64,000 bases of DNA from Actinomadura rupiterrae (GCF_024172125.1 NZ_JAMZEA010000006.1:496001-560000), one strand, 5' to 3'; counted from the stretch's first letter, positions 1-8,161 are shown. The notes: a model not told the origin generated them from the letters alone. Translations and numbers: made by a program.

Positions 1-64
1 CCGCCGGGTCGCTGGTCACCTCCGCGAGCCCGGTCGCCAGCATCCCTCCGACGTGCACGAACAT
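1..64 (-). CDS. 5' end of a truncated gene of unknown family
   Basis: A minus-strand reading frame opens with ATG at 64, preceded on that strand by a purine run (GGGGG) close enough to act as a ribosome binding site. It stays open to the window edge. The visible residues are MFVHVGGMLATGLAEVTSDP. This resembles the start of actinobacterial chorismate-binding (PabB-type) proteins as I remember them, but only 21 codons are present, so this is a guess. It lies 63 bp downstream of the ArsR-type gene on the same strand and could be cotranscribed with it. Confidence 0.4.
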   Translation of the reverse strand, partial: MFVHVGGMLATGLAEVTSDPA

Positions 65-127
65 GCCCCCAGTCTGCCGCCCGCCCGCCGGGCGCGGCAC
101 CCTGGGCCCGGCGCTCGCGGCAGGCCC

Positions 128-844
128 TCAGCTGAGGACGCAGCCGAAGGAGTCGGCGAGGCCGCTGAGCCCCGCGCCGGTCACCGTGAGGGCGCGGCGC
201 TCGCGGCCCCGCTCGAACCAGCCCAGCTCGATCAACCGGCTGGTCAGAGCCGCGCCGAGCGCGCCGTTGAGGTGCGGGCGGCGTTCCGTCCAGTCCAGGC
301 AGGCCCCGGCGAACCTGCGCCGCCTCCGCCGCAGCGCGGGCAGGTCGAGCCCGATCTCCTCGAACCGGTGCTCACCCTTCTCCGTCGCCTCGTACGGGAC
401 GCCCGTCTCGACCGGACGCCCGCCGTCCGGCTCGATCATGCCGCCGTCCACCAGCGCGGCGAACAGCGCCACCCCAGCCTCGCCGGCGAGGTGGTCGTAG
501 CAGGTCCGAGCCGTGTGCAGCCTTCGCGCCAGCTGCGACTGGCGCAGGCCCCGCACCTCGACGTCCGGGCTGATCCGGCTGAGCGCCTCGATCACCGCGG
601 CGACCTCGTCCCCGGCGAGCCGGTAGTACCGGTGCCGGCCCTGCGCCACCACGCTGACCAGGCCGCCGTCCAGCAGCTTCGCCAGGTGCGCGCTCGCCGT
701 CTGCGGGCTCACCCCGGCCGTCCGGGCCAGCTCCCCGGCCGCCAGCGGGCGCCCGTCCAGCAGCGCCGTCAGCATCGCCGCCCGCGCCCGGTCGGCCATC
801 AGCGCCGCCACCGGGGCGATGTCGGAGTCATACGCCAAGCTCAT
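128..844 (-). CDS. ArsR-family winged-helix transcriptional regulator
   Basis: This 238-residue protein has an N-terminal winged helix-turn-helix of the ArsR/SmtB type at about residues 15-85. A recognition-helix stretch reads AGVSPQTASAHLAKLLDGGL, followed by a wing with GRHRYYRL. No CxC or ELCVCDL metal-binding motif is visible, so metal sensing cannot be claimed. The C-terminal ~140 residues form an Arg-rich domain with DHLAGEAGVALF, seen in actinobacterial ArsR proteins that regulate neighbouring metabolic or transport genes. ATG at 844 was chosen over an upstream in-frame start because a GGGGG ribosome binding site precedes it and the HTH begins soon after. The gene is probably autoregulated and read with the truncated downstream gene. 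Confidence 0.85.
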   Translation of the reverse strand: MSLAYDSDIAPVAALMADRARAAMLTALLDGRPLAAGELARTAGVSPQTASAHLAKLLDGGLVSVVAQGRHRYYRLAGDEVAAVIEALSRISPDVEVRGLRQSQLARRLHTARTCYDHLAGEAGVALFAALVDGGMIEPDGGRPVETGVPYEATEKGEHRFEEIGLDLPALRRRRRRFAGACLDWTERRPHLNGALGAALTSRLIELGWFERGRERRALTVTGAGLSGLADSFGCVLS

Positions 845-968
845 GCCCCCGAGCCTAAGCGCCGGACACTTCGACCCCCATCGAACCGTCCCTGCATGAT
901 CTGTCGGCGTCCCCGGGAGGCCCGGGGGCACCGTCGCGTGTTCCGGAGGCGTCCTGCCGTAATCCGGT

Positions 969-997
969 TTGGGGAAGCGGCGCTGACGCGCTAGTGT
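969..997 (+). promoter_or_regulatory. Promoter of tRNA cassette 1
   Basis: A TTGGGG -35 box (969-974) and TAGTGT -10 box (992-997) are 17 bp apart, upstream of the first tRNA-Gly. The -10 box is followed by GTCGCCG. The same arrangement of -10 box plus GTCGCCG occurs before the other two tRNA cassettes at 8031 and 36203, which supports the call. Confidence 0.65.
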
Positions 998-1029
998 TCT
1001 CTCTGTCGCCGGGGGAACCCGGAGGGCAC

Positions 1030-1101
1030 GCGGAAGTGGCTCAGGGGTAGAGCATCACCTTGCCAAGGTGAGGGTCGCGGGTTCAAATCCCGTCTTCCGC
1101 T
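1030..1101 (+). tRNA. tRNA-Gly (GCC)
   Basis: A 72-nt cloverleaf with acceptor stem GCGGAAG/CTTCCGC, anticodon GCC in TTGCCAA, a GGTTCAAATCC T-loop and U73. The 3' CCA is not encoded. It is identical to the copy at 8090 and heads the first of three tRNA cassettes. Confidence 0.98.
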
Positions 1102-1128
1102 CTGAGAGGCCTCGCACGGCCTCGCTCT

Positions 1129-1199
1129 GGTGGAGTGGCCGAGAGGCGAGGCAACGGCCTGCAAAGCCGTGTACACGGGTTCAAATCCCGTCTCCACCT
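1129..1199 (+). tRNA. tRNA-Cys (GCA)
   Basis: A 71-nt cloverleaf with acceptor stem GGTGGAG/CTCCACC, anticodon GCA and the U73 discriminator typical of tRNA-Cys. It lies between tRNA-Gly and tRNA-Val. An identical copy is in cassette 3 (36342), but the gene is missing from cassette 2. Confidence 0.98.
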
Positions 1200-1203
1200 C
1201 TTC

Positions 1204-1275
1204 GGGCGATTAGCTCAGTGGGAGAGCGCTACCTTGACACGGTAGAGGTCACTGGTTCAATCCCAGTATCGCCCA
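1204..1275 (+). tRNA. tRNA-Val (GAC)
   Basis: A 72-nt cloverleaf with acceptor stem GGGCGAT/ATCGCCC, anticodon GAC and A73. Only four bases separate it from tRNA-Cys, so the three tRNAs are almost certainly one transcript. Identical copies lie at 8192 and 36463. Confidence 0.98.
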
Positions 1276-1279
1276 CGTG

Positions 1280-1379
1280 GCGGGCCACCATGGTCGGCGC
1301 TCCGCGCCTTCCAGGGTGGCCCGCAATGCTTTCCTGGGGGACGACCCCCAGACCCCCGATGTGGGGGCTCCGCCCCCAC
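1280..1379 (+). terminator. Hairpin cluster after tRNA cassette 1
   Basis: Three successive GC-rich hairpins follow tRNA-Val. One is GCGGGCCACC with its complement at 1315-1324. The second is CTGGGGG/CCCCCAG at 1334-1351. The third is GTGGGGG/CCCCCAC at 1361-1379. None has a U-tract, which is common for actinobacterial intrinsic terminators. Together they separate the tRNA unit from the ABC-F gene. Confidence 0.6.
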
Positions 1380-1391
1380 GCCCCCCCTGCC

Positions 1392-1450
1392 GGCTCAGCA
1401 ATGCGCGTTCGTGCTGGCGCTGCTGGCTCAGGGATGCGCATTCGTGCTGG
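1392..1450 (+). repeat. 33-bp period direct repeat in the ABC-F leader
   Basis: Two 26-bp copies at 1392-1417 and 1425-1450 start GGCTCAG and end TTCGTGCTGG, differing at four positions. They lie 23 to 80 bases before the GTG start of the ABC-F gene, inside its likely 5' untranslated region. Confidence 0.75.
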
Positions 1451-1472
1451 TTGCGGCGGTAGCGTTTGGGAC

Positions 1473-3110
1473 GTGAGCGCCACTCTTGTTGCTAAGGAAC
1501 TTGCCGCGGGGCACGGGGACCGGGTTCTGTTCTCCGGGCTTGACTTGGTCGTGGCTCCCGGGGACGTCGTGGGGCTGGTCGGGGCCAACGGGGCGGGGAA
1601 GTCGTCGTTGCTGCGGCTCCTCGCCGGGGTGGACGCGCCGGAGGGCGGTTCGGTACGGCTCAGCCCGCCCAACGCGCTGGTCGGGTACCTGCCCCAGGAG
1701 CCTGAGCGGCGTCCGGGCGAGACCGTCGAGGACTTCCTCGGACGCCGGACGGGTGTGACGCAGGCTCAGGCCGAGCTCGACGCGGCGACCCAGGGCCTGG
1801 TCGACGAGGTCCCGGGCGCGGACGACGCGTACGCCGAGGCGCTGGAGCGGTGGCTCGCGCTCGGCGGTGCCGATCTTTCCGACCGGGCGGGCGAGGTGGC
1901 GGCCGAACTCGGGCTGAAGGTCTCGCTCGACCGTCCGATGACGGCCCTGTCAGGCGGGCAGGCGGCGCGGGCGGGCCTGGCGTCGCTGCTGCTGAGCCGG
2001 TACGACGTGTTCCTGCTGGACGAGCCCACCAACGACCTGGATCTCGACGGGCTGGAGCGGCTGGAGCGGTTCGTCTCCGAACTGCGGGCCGGGACCGTCC
2101 TGGTGAGCCATGACCGCGAGTTCCTGACCCGGACGGTCACCGCCGTCCTGGAGCTGGACCTCGCGCAGCAGCAGGTCAACGCATACGGCGGCGGGTACCA
2201 GGCGTACCTCGCCGAGCGGGAGGTCGCGCGGCGGCACGCGCGGGCCGACTACGAGGAGTACGCCGACAAGCTGTCCTCGCTCAAGGACCGGGCGCAGACG
2301 CAGCGCGCGTGGATGGACAAGGGCGTCAAGAACGCGCGCCGGAAGGCGAGCGACAACGACAAGATCGGGCGGAAGTTCCGGTCCGAGGCGAGCGAGAAGC
2401 AGGCGGCGAAGGCGCGGCAGACCGAGAAGGCCATCGAGCGGCTGGAGGTCGTCGCCGAACCGCGCAAGGAGTGGGAGCTGCGGATGGAGATCGCCGCGGC
2501 TCCGCGTTCGGGCGCGGTCGCGGCCACGCTGCGCGGCGCGGTCGTGCGGCACGGCTCGTTCACGCTCGGCCCGGTGGACCTGGAGATCAGCTGGGCCGAC
2601 CGGGTCGCGATCACGGGGGCGAACGGCGCGGGCAAGACGACCCTGCTGAGCGCCCTGCTGGGCCGCGTCCCGGTGGACGAGGGCCACGCGTCGCTCGGAC
2701 CGGGTGTCCTGGTCGGCGAGATCGACCAGGCGCGCGGGCTGTTCCTCGGGGACGACGCGCTGCTCGACGCGTTCGGCGCGGCCGTCCCGGAGATGACGGC
2801 CGCCGACGTCCGGACGCTCCTCGCGAAGTTCGGGCTGCGCGCCGACCACGTCCTCCGACCGGCCGGAACCCTCTCCCCCGGCGAACGCACCCGGGCCGCC
2901 CTGGCCCTGCTCCAGGCCAAGGGCGTCAACCTCCTCGTCCTGGACGAGCCGACCAACCACCTGGACCTTCCGGCGATCGAGCAACTGGAATCCGCACTCG
3001 ACTCCTACTCCGGCACGCTCCTGCTCGTCACGCACGACCGCCGAATGCTCGACGCCGTCCGCACCACCCGCCGCCTCCAAGTCGAAAACGGCAAAATCGT
3101 CGAACTCTGA
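1473..3110 (+). CDS. ABC-F family ATPase (duplicated ATP-binding cassette)
   Basis: This 545-residue soluble protein has two ABC domains and no membrane segments. The first has Walker A GANGAGKSS at residues 37-45, signature LSGGQAARAGL and Walker B LLDEPTNDLDL. The second has Walker A GANGAGKTT, signature LSPGERTRAAL and Walker B LVLDEPTNHLDL. Between them is the charged helical linker typical of ABC-F proteins, rich in Lys, Arg and Glu. Family members act on the ribosome, either as translation factors or as antibiotic-resistance target-protection factors; which applies here cannot be read from sequence. GTG at 1473 was chosen because the upstream in-frame stretch runs back through the tRNA genes and hairpins. 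The leader with a tandem repeat could attenuate expression, as for several resistance ABC-Fs. Confidence 0.88.
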   Translation: MSATLVAKELAAGHGDRVLFSGLDLVVAPGDVVGLVGANGAGKSSLLRLLAGVDAPEGGSVRLSPPNALVGYLPQEPERRPGETVEDFLGRRTGVTQAQAELDAATQGLVDEVPGADDAYAEALERWLALGGADLSDRAGEVAAELGLKVSLDRPMTALSGGQAARAGLASLLLSRYDVFLLDEPTNDLDLDGLERLERFVSELRAGTVLVSHDREFLTRTVTAVLELDLAQQQVNAYGGGYQAYLAEREVARRHARADYEEYADKLSSLKDRAQTQRAWMDKGVKNARRKASDNDKIGRKFRSEASEKQAAKARQTEKAIERLEVVAEPRKEWELRMEIAAAPRSGAVAATLRGAVVRHGSFTLGPVDLEISWADRVAITGANGAGKTTLLSALLGRVPVDEGHASLGPGVLVGEIDQARGLFLGDDALLDAFGAAVPEMTAADVRTLLAKFGLRADHVLRPAGTLSPGERTRAALALLQAKGVNLLVLDEPTNHLDLPAIEQLESALDSYSGTLLLVTHDRRMLDAVRTTRRLQVENGKIVEL

Positions 3111-3220
3111 CCCGCCGTGCGACGCGCACCGCCTGCCGCAGCAACCCGGCGCCTGAACCGGACGCTCCTAGAGCCTGTGCAGGCAGCCGCTCATGATGCA
3201 GCCCTCCGTGCGAGCCGTGC

Positions 3221-4045
3221 TCACGGACGGGTCGCCCGCGCAGCAAGACGAAGGATCCGGGTAGGGGACTCGCCGTTCGGCCAGATCGAGAGCCGATCGG
3301 CGGGCCACGCGTAGCTGGGCAGGCCGTCCTGATGGAGGTCGGCGACCCGCGGCTCGTCCAGCGACGCCGCGGAGAAGTGGTACAGCTCGGCAGAGCGCTG
3401 GTTGATCACCCCGTAGTCGAGCAGCCGGGGCAGCCCTCCCGCCGCATGGACGAGCGACTCGGCAGACAGTCCCACCAGCGGATACCGCTCCGGGAAACCC
3501 CGACGCAGATCGAGAAAGAACCCGACCGTCCCCTTGCGCGGATCCCCCAGCAGAGGACCGAGCCGCGCGAGCGGCCCAAGCGCCAATTTCGGCCGTGCGA
3601 CCATCGCATGCGTATAAAGAACGCGCACGAGCGCGACGTTCATCATGAACCGCTCGGCAGGCAACTCCGCCAAGGCCAACGGCAGGTTTTCCAGATACCC
3701 CGCCACAACGCTGGCGTTATGCGCGCGGTACCAGGCCGCCGGCGACGGCCTGTGCAGAAACCGCTGCCACAGCACCACACGCGGATTGGACGACGGCGTC
3801 CCGTCCAGCAGAACGGCCTCGGTCTTGTCGCGAAGCAGGTGCTCGTTCACCGCACGCCACCAGGGACTCCCCGGCGGGTCGGCATCCGGCGGATTGAGCA
3901 CCCCGCGCGCGATCGTCCACCGGAGAAAGCTCAGCTCAGCCCGTCCATACGCGGCATGCCGCCCCTGGTAGAACTCCGCCGCAAGGCGCAACCGCCCAGC
4001 CACCGCCCCCTCCCGGACGGCCCGAACCCTGGCGGCCGCCTCCAC
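3221..4045 (-). CDS. Conserved-looking hypothetical protein
   Basis: I do not recognise the family. The likely product is 274 residues, soluble, with no signal peptide or transmembrane segment. It has aromatic-rich conserved-looking stretches (FYQGRHAAYGRAELSFLRW; SPWWRAVNEHLL; ERFMMNVALVRVLYTHAMVA) and a C-terminal part with YPLVGLSAESLVHAAGGLPR. Its codon use and amino-acid balance look genuine, unlike the overlapping frames. GTG at 4045 was chosen because AGAGGGG lies five bases upstream; GTG at 4066 is the alternative. The longer reading frame extending to 4480 enters Arg/Gly-rich nonsense from the C-rich intergenic tract and is not believed. It is convergent with the ABC-F gene. Confidence 0.72.
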   Translation of the reverse strand: MEAAARVRAVREGAVAGRLRLAAEFYQGRHAAYGRAELSFLRWTIARGVLNPPDADPPGSPWWRAVNEHLLRDKTEAVLLDGTPSSNPRVVLWQRFLHRPSPAAWYRAHNASVVAGYLENLPLALAELPAERFMMNVALVRVLYTHAMVARPKLALGPLARLGPLLGDPRKGTVGFFLDLRRGFPERYPLVGLSAESLVHAAGGLPRLLDYGVINQRSAELYHFSAASLDEPRVADLHQDGLPSYAWPADRLSIWPNGESPTRILRLAARATRP

Positions 4046-4066
4046 CGCAGCCCCTCTGTCTCCCAC

Positions 4067-5228
4067 TCCCCCAGTCTGACAAACCCCGCCCCCTCCAACC
4101 CCCCACCGCGCTCCTCCCAAAGCCCCGACGGCCCCCAATCCCACCCACGCCCCCGACGACCGGCAGCACACCAAGCAACCCCGCCCATCCCCAGCCCGCG
4201 ACCTCAAACACCATTTCCGCGTTCGCTGGGACGCCCCACGACGCGACCCCAGATACCGCCTCGCGCGCACTCTGAACACACGCACGCGAATGCCACCCTC
4301 CAGCACAGGCTCGTAGCGCCGCAGGAGCCGACCTCGCACCCGACCCTTCGGCGCGCTCAGGCACCGCGCCACGCACGCGACTCGGACGTACCCCCTCCCA
4401 ACCGCCGCCTGCGGACGGTGCCCACAAGCGCCGTCATCACCCGACCCTCCAACATCAGCGCCACCGCACGCGCGGCCCACCTAACCTCTCCAAGCGCCGC
4501 CCGGACGGTGCCCACACGCGCGAACGCCACCCTCCCAAGCACGGCCCCGCACCACATCACCCCGCGGAGCCCGACATCACGCCCGCCGCTCAGGCATCAC
4601 GTCCCGCCCTCGAACATCACCGCCACAGACGCGTCTCACTTACCTCCTCCCACGCGCCGCCCCGGACGGTGCCCAGGCGCGAGCTCGGACTGTGCTAGCG
4701 CGCGCTCGGTCCACGCCTCCGTGCTGGCTCCGACATCGCCCCGCGCTTGGGCGTCGCGCCCCGCGTGTTGGGCGTCGCGCCACGCAAGGCGGCTCGGACA
4801 TTGCCCCACTTGCCGGGCGTCGCGCCCCGCGCGTTGGGCGTCATCGTTACGCAAGGCGGCTCGGATGTTGCCTCGCTCGCCGGGTTGGGAGGCTGGCGCG
4901 CTTTGGGTTCGGAACGCGCGCTCGCGTATGGGGAGCTCAGGGTGAGCTGCTGACTTGGTCGAGCGGGGCGACGGCGGCTGGTCCTGGGGGTGAGTGGTTT
5001 GAGCGGGACGGACGCCGTTGCTGTGGGGGGTCATCGGTCTCTTCTTGCGCGGGGGTGAACGCTCGCTCGTCGGGCGGTGTCGGGGGTGGGGTTGGCGGGG
5101 TGGACGGGGCGGGATTCGGGTGAGGGGTTTTCGGGGTTTTGTTCTTTGGCATTCGGGTCTTGTTCTTCCGCTCGTGCCCCATACGTGGCGATACTCCTCA
5201 CGCTGTTGCGGTGGATGGAGGGAGTCAC
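4067..5228. repeat. Gene-free, strand-skewed, repeat-bearing region
   Basis: No credible gene is seen over about 1.15 kb. From 4067 to about 4660 the plus strand is strongly C-rich and G-poor; from about 4930 to 5180 it is G-rich. The C-rich half has scattered copies of CGGACGGTGCCCA (about 4414, 4500 and 4668). The centre (about 4735-4890) has direct repeats of GGGCGTCGCGCC and of CGCAAGGCGGCTCGGA. Long frames on both strands are low-complexity Pro/Arg/Thr/Ser strings. The right end must carry the phospholipase promoter. Confidence 0.6.
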
Positions 5229-6530
5229 ATGGGCATCGACGACCTGACACGGCGCGGGTTCCTCGCGGGGACGGCGGGGGCGGCCGCGGTGTTGGCGGCG
5301 GGCGGGGCCGAGGGCGAGGCGTCGGCGTCCACGCGCGCGCCCGTGGCGGCGCTGCCTGCACCGGAGAAGTCGGGCATCGACCACATCGTCGTCGTGATGA
5401 TGGAGAACCGCTCCTTCGACCACTACCTCGGCTGGCTGCCGGGCGCGGACGGCAAGCAGGAGGGGCTGACCTTCACCGACGCCAAAGGCGAGGCGCACTC
5501 GACGCACCACCTGACGGTGCCGTGGGGATGCGGCTTCAACGACCCCGACCACTCGTACGCGGGCGGGCGCACCGAGTACAACGGCGGCAAGTGCGACGGC
5601 TGGCTGCGCGCCGGGGAGAACGACGTGTTCTCCATCGGCTACTTCAAGGGGCCGGACCTCGGCTTCCACGGGCACGCCGCGCGGGACTGGACGGTCTGCG
5701 ACCGCTACTTCCCGGCGGTCATGTCGTCCACGTTCCCGAACCGGATCTTCCAGCACGCGGCGCAGACGGACCGGACGTCCAACACGTTCACGATCTCGCA
5801 GCTCACCACCATCTGGGACCGGTTGAAGGAGAAGCGCGTCTCCTGTCGCTACTACTTCAGCGACGTGCCGTTCACCGCGCTCTGGGGCCTGAAGCACCTG
5901 GACGTCAGCCGCAACATCGCCGAGTTCTACGCGGACGCGAAGGCCGGACGGCTCCCGGCCGTCAGCTTCGTCGAGCCCGGCTTCCTCGGCGAGGCGCTGC
6001 CCGGCATGTCCGAGGACGAGCACCCGCTCGCCGACATCCGGCTCGGCCAGCACTTCCTGAACAACGTCTACACGGCCGTCACCACCTCCCCGAACTGGCC
6101 GCGCACCCTCTTCGTGATCAACTACGACGAGTGGGGCGGCTTCTTCGACCACGTCCCGCCGCCGGCCGGGCCGGACCCGCGCCCGGACCTCGGCACCGGG
6201 CTGCGCGGCTTCCGCGTCCCGTGCCTGCTGATCTCCCCGCGCGCCCGGCGGCGCTCGATCGCGCACGAGGTCTACGACCACACCTCCGTCCTCAAGGCCA
6301 TCGAGTGGCGCTGGGGCCTGAAGCCGCTCTCGGTCCGGGACGCCGCCGCCCGCAACATCGCCGAGGTGCTCGACTTCCACGCCAAGCCGAACCTGCACGC
6401 CCCGCAGTACAAGGTCCCGCGCCCGGACACCCGCGGATGCCTGGAACCCCATCCCCACACCGGCGACGACTGGCACGACCTGGCCGCCTACGCCACCCGC
6501 CACGGCTTCGCCTCCAAACCCCGCCACTAG
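5229..6530 (+). CDS. Tat-exported phospholipase C / alkaline phosphatase-superfamily phosphoesterase
   Basis: A 433-residue protein of the phosphoesterase family that includes bacterial phospholipase C and acid phosphatases. It starts with a twin-arginine signal (TRRGFLAG, residues 7-14) and a hydrophobic stretch, so it is probably exported folded to cleave phospholipid head groups or phosphate esters outside the cell. The family's metal-site signature VVMMENRSFDHYLG is at residues 55-68. Later conserved parts include FPNRIFQHAAQTD and a C-terminal YDHTSVLKAIEWRWG. ATG at 5229 has a GGAGG-type ribosome binding site and leaves the Tat motif near the N-terminus. Its TAG stop is formed by host TA plus the first base of an inserted IS; without the IS the stop would be TAA and the protein unchanged. 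Confidence 0.9.
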   Translation: MGIDDLTRRGFLAGTAGAAAVLAAGGAEGEASASTRAPVAALPAPEKSGIDHIVVVMMENRSFDHYLGWLPGADGKQEGLTFTDAKGEAHSTHHLTVPWGCGFNDPDHSYAGGRTEYNGGKCDGWLRAGENDVFSIGYFKGPDLGFHGHAARDWTVCDRYFPAVMSSTFPNRIFQHAAQTDRTSNTFTISQLTTIWDRLKEKRVSCRYYFSDVPFTALWGLKHLDVSRNIAEFYADAKAGRLPAVSFVEPGFLGEALPGMSEDEHPLADIRLGQHFLNNVYTAVTTSPNWPRTLFVINYDEWGGFFDHVPPPAGPDPRPDLGTGLRGFRVPCLLISPRARRRSIAHEVYDHTSVLKAIEWRWGLKPLSVRDAAARNIAEVLDFHAKPNLHAPQYKVPRPDTRGCLEPHPHTGDDWHDLAAYATRHGFASKPRH

Positions 6531-7505
6531 GGCCTGTCTGACAAAAGATCGTGTTGGTCGGGGTTGGTCGGGGTTGGATGATCGTTGTGGTGAGACGTGG
6601 TGAGTTGACCGATGCGGCCTGGGCGCAGATCGAGCCGTTGTTGCCGCAGGGGGTTGGGCCGGGTCGTCGGTGGCGAGACCACCGGCAGGTGCTCAACGGC
6701 ATCTTGTGGCGGTTGCGGACAGGGGCGCCCTGGCGGGATGTTCCCGAACGGTACGGACCCTGGCAGACCTGCTACGAGCGGTGGAAACGCTGGGACGAGG
6801 ACGGCACCTGGCCCCGTCTGCTGGAGCATCTGCAGGTCAAGGACGACGCGGTCGGCCAGGTGGACTGGACCTTCAGCATCGACTCCTCCATCGCCCGCGC
6901 GCACCAGCACGCCGCCGGAGCCCGCAAGGGCGGGGCCCCGGAAAAGGGGGACCTTGCAGGGGACGATCAGGCAGGGTGATGATCAAACCACCCAAGCCGC
7001 GCAGGGGCTGGGTCGATCGCGAGGCGGCCTGACCACCAAGCTGCATCTGCTCGTCGACGGCCGTGGCCTGCCGATGGCCGTGCTGATCACCGGCGGGAAC
7101 GTGCACGACTCGGTAGTGCTGGAGCAGATCCTGGCTCAGGTCAGGGTCGCACGGCCCGGCGGCGGGCACCCCCGCACCACCCCGGACGTGCTGATCGGTG
7201 ACAAGGCGTATTCGGCCCGGCGGATCCGCGTCTACCTGCGCCGTCGCCGGATCCACACGGTGATCCCGCAACCCCGCGATCAGCAGGCCAACCGGGCCCG
7301 CAAGGGCAGTCGCGGCGGCCGGCCACCCACCTTCGACACCCAGCTCTACAAACAACGCAACGTAGTGGAACGCTGCTTCGCCAAGCTCAAGCAGTTCCGC
7401 GCGATCGCTACCCGTTTCGACAAGCTGGCCAGCCGCTACCGATCCGGCGTCCTGCTGGCCAGCCTCGTCCTGTGGCTCCGCCACCACGAATTGTCAGACA
7501 GGCCC
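6530..7505 (+). mobile_element. IS5-type insertion sequence (IS427-like), 976 bp
   Basis: Perfect 15-bp terminal inverted repeats, GGGCCTGTCTGACAA at 6530-6544 and its complement at 7491-7505, flank a transposase. The element is bounded by TA at 6528-6529 and 7506-7507, a 2-bp target duplication as in the IS427 group of IS5. The left TA is the start of the phospholipase stop codon. Both ends look intact. Confidence 0.93.
6578..6979 (+). CDS. IS5-family transposase, N-terminal part (ORF A)
   Basis: This 133-residue frame holds the N-terminal IS5-family transposase domain (ELTDAAWAQIEPLLP, then GAPWRDVPERYGPWQTCYERW) and the first catalytic aspartate in VDWTFSIDSSIARAH. It stops soon after a GAAAAGGGGG run at 6941-6950, past which the homologous sequence continues in another frame. 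ATG at 6578 is preferred over the upstream GTG at 6551 because family similarity starts near ELTD. A productive transposase needs slippage near the purine run, or the gene is frameshifted and dead. Confidence 0.85.
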   Translation: MIVVVRRGELTDAAWAQIEPLLPQGVGPGRRWRDHRQVLNGILWRLRTGAPWRDVPERYGPWQTCYERWKRWDEDGTWPRLLEHLQVKDDAVGQVDWTFSIDSSIARAHQHAAGARKGGAPEKGDLAGDDQAG

Positions 7506-7508
7506 TAA
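6951..7508 (+). CDS. IS5-family transposase, C-terminal part (ORF B)
   Basis: This frame carries the rest of the DDE domain: GRSRGGLTTKLHLLVDG, the second aspartate in DVLIGDKAYS, and the glutamate in NVVERCFAKLKQFR. The start given is only the approximate frame-change point; no good independent start is seen. Relative to ORF A it is in the +1 (equivalently -2) frame. The last residues are encoded in the right inverted repeat, and the TAA stop is made from the duplicated target TA plus the next host base. The element thus borrows its stop codon from the target. Confidence 0.85.
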   Translation, partial: TLQGTIRQGDDQTTQAAQGLGRSRGGLTTKLHLLVDGRGLPMAVLITGGNVHDSVVLEQILAQVRVARPGGGHPRTTPDVLIGDKAYSARRIRVYLRRRRIHTVIPQPRDQQANRARKGSRGGRPPTFDTQLYKQRNVVERCFAKLKQFRAIATRFDKLASRYRSGVLLASLVLWLRHHELSDRP

Positions 7509-8006
7509 CCCACCACCCCAAACCTCCCGACCCCGACTCCCGCACCCCCCGGTCCCGGCCCCGCCCCCGCCCCGGGGCCCGCCCCGGGACCCACGCCATG
7601 GCCTCCGGCCCCCGGGTTCCAGCCCCGGGTTCCGGCCCGCGGATTCCGGCCCCCGGGTTCCAGCCCGCGGATTCCAGCCCGCGGATTCCGGCCCCCGGAT
7701 TCCGGCCCGTGGATTCCAGCTCCGGGTTCCGGCCCGCGGGTTCCGGCTCCGGGTTCCCGGTCCCAGTCCTGGCTAGGGGACGCCTTGCCTGAGTGCGGCT
7801 CCGTTCCGCCGGGGCCCGGAGGTGGGCCCCGGCATGCCTCGGGCGCCCGTCCCGGGCCGGTGTGGGTCCAGAGGCGCGGCCTCCCGGGCACAGCAGAGCT
7901 CTGCGCGGGCCAGGAGGAGCGGGCGCCCCACCCGGACGTGGCGTCGTTCGGGCGGGCTAGCGGGGGCTGGGGCACCTGGCGACATGGCTGATCAGCTCGC
8001 TCCGAT
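7509..8006. repeat. Intergenic region with 18-bp minisatellite
   Basis: No supported gene is seen between the IS and the tRNA promoter. At about 7610-7770 there is a tandem array of an 18-bp unit resembling CGGATTCCGGCCCG, with ATTCC/GTTCC alternating and repeated at least eight times. Frames through it give Pro/Gly/Ser repeats with no family features. Confidence 0.7.
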
Positions 8007-8036
8007 GTCACACGCACTCGGAATCCACGCTAAAGT
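8007..8036 (+). promoter_or_regulatory. Promoter of tRNA cassette 2
   Basis: GTCACA (8007-8012) and TAAAGT (8031-8036) are 18 bp apart, upstream of tRNA-Gly. The -10 box is followed by GTCGCCG at about 8043, matching the other two tRNA cassettes. Confidence 0.6.
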
Positions 8037-8089
8037 TTCCTTGTCGCCGCGAGGGACCGGCCCGAAAGGGAAGGCACCGAGCAGCACAC

Positions 8090-8161
8090 GCGGAAGTGGC
8101 TCAGGGGTAGAGCATCACCTTGCCAAGGTGAGGGTCGCGGGTTCAAATCCCGTCTTCCGCT
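8090..8161 (+). tRNA. tRNA-Gly (GCC), copy 2
   Basis: This 72-nt tRNA is identical to the copy at 1030: acceptor GCGGAAG/CTTCCGC, anticodon GCC, no encoded CCA. It heads cassette 2, which lacks tRNA-Cys. Confidence 0.98.

Noticed and set aside
991..1197. Minus-strand frame reading METGFEP...SGRRDLNPRPS across the tRNAs
   Set aside because: It is the antisense translation of tRNA-Gly and tRNA-Cys, a well-known false protein in actinobacterial annotations.
3332..4945. 537-codon plus-strand frame
   Set aside because: It is antisense to the hypothetical gene and then runs through the C-rich tract; Pro/Arg/Thr/His-rich with no domain features or ribosome binding site.
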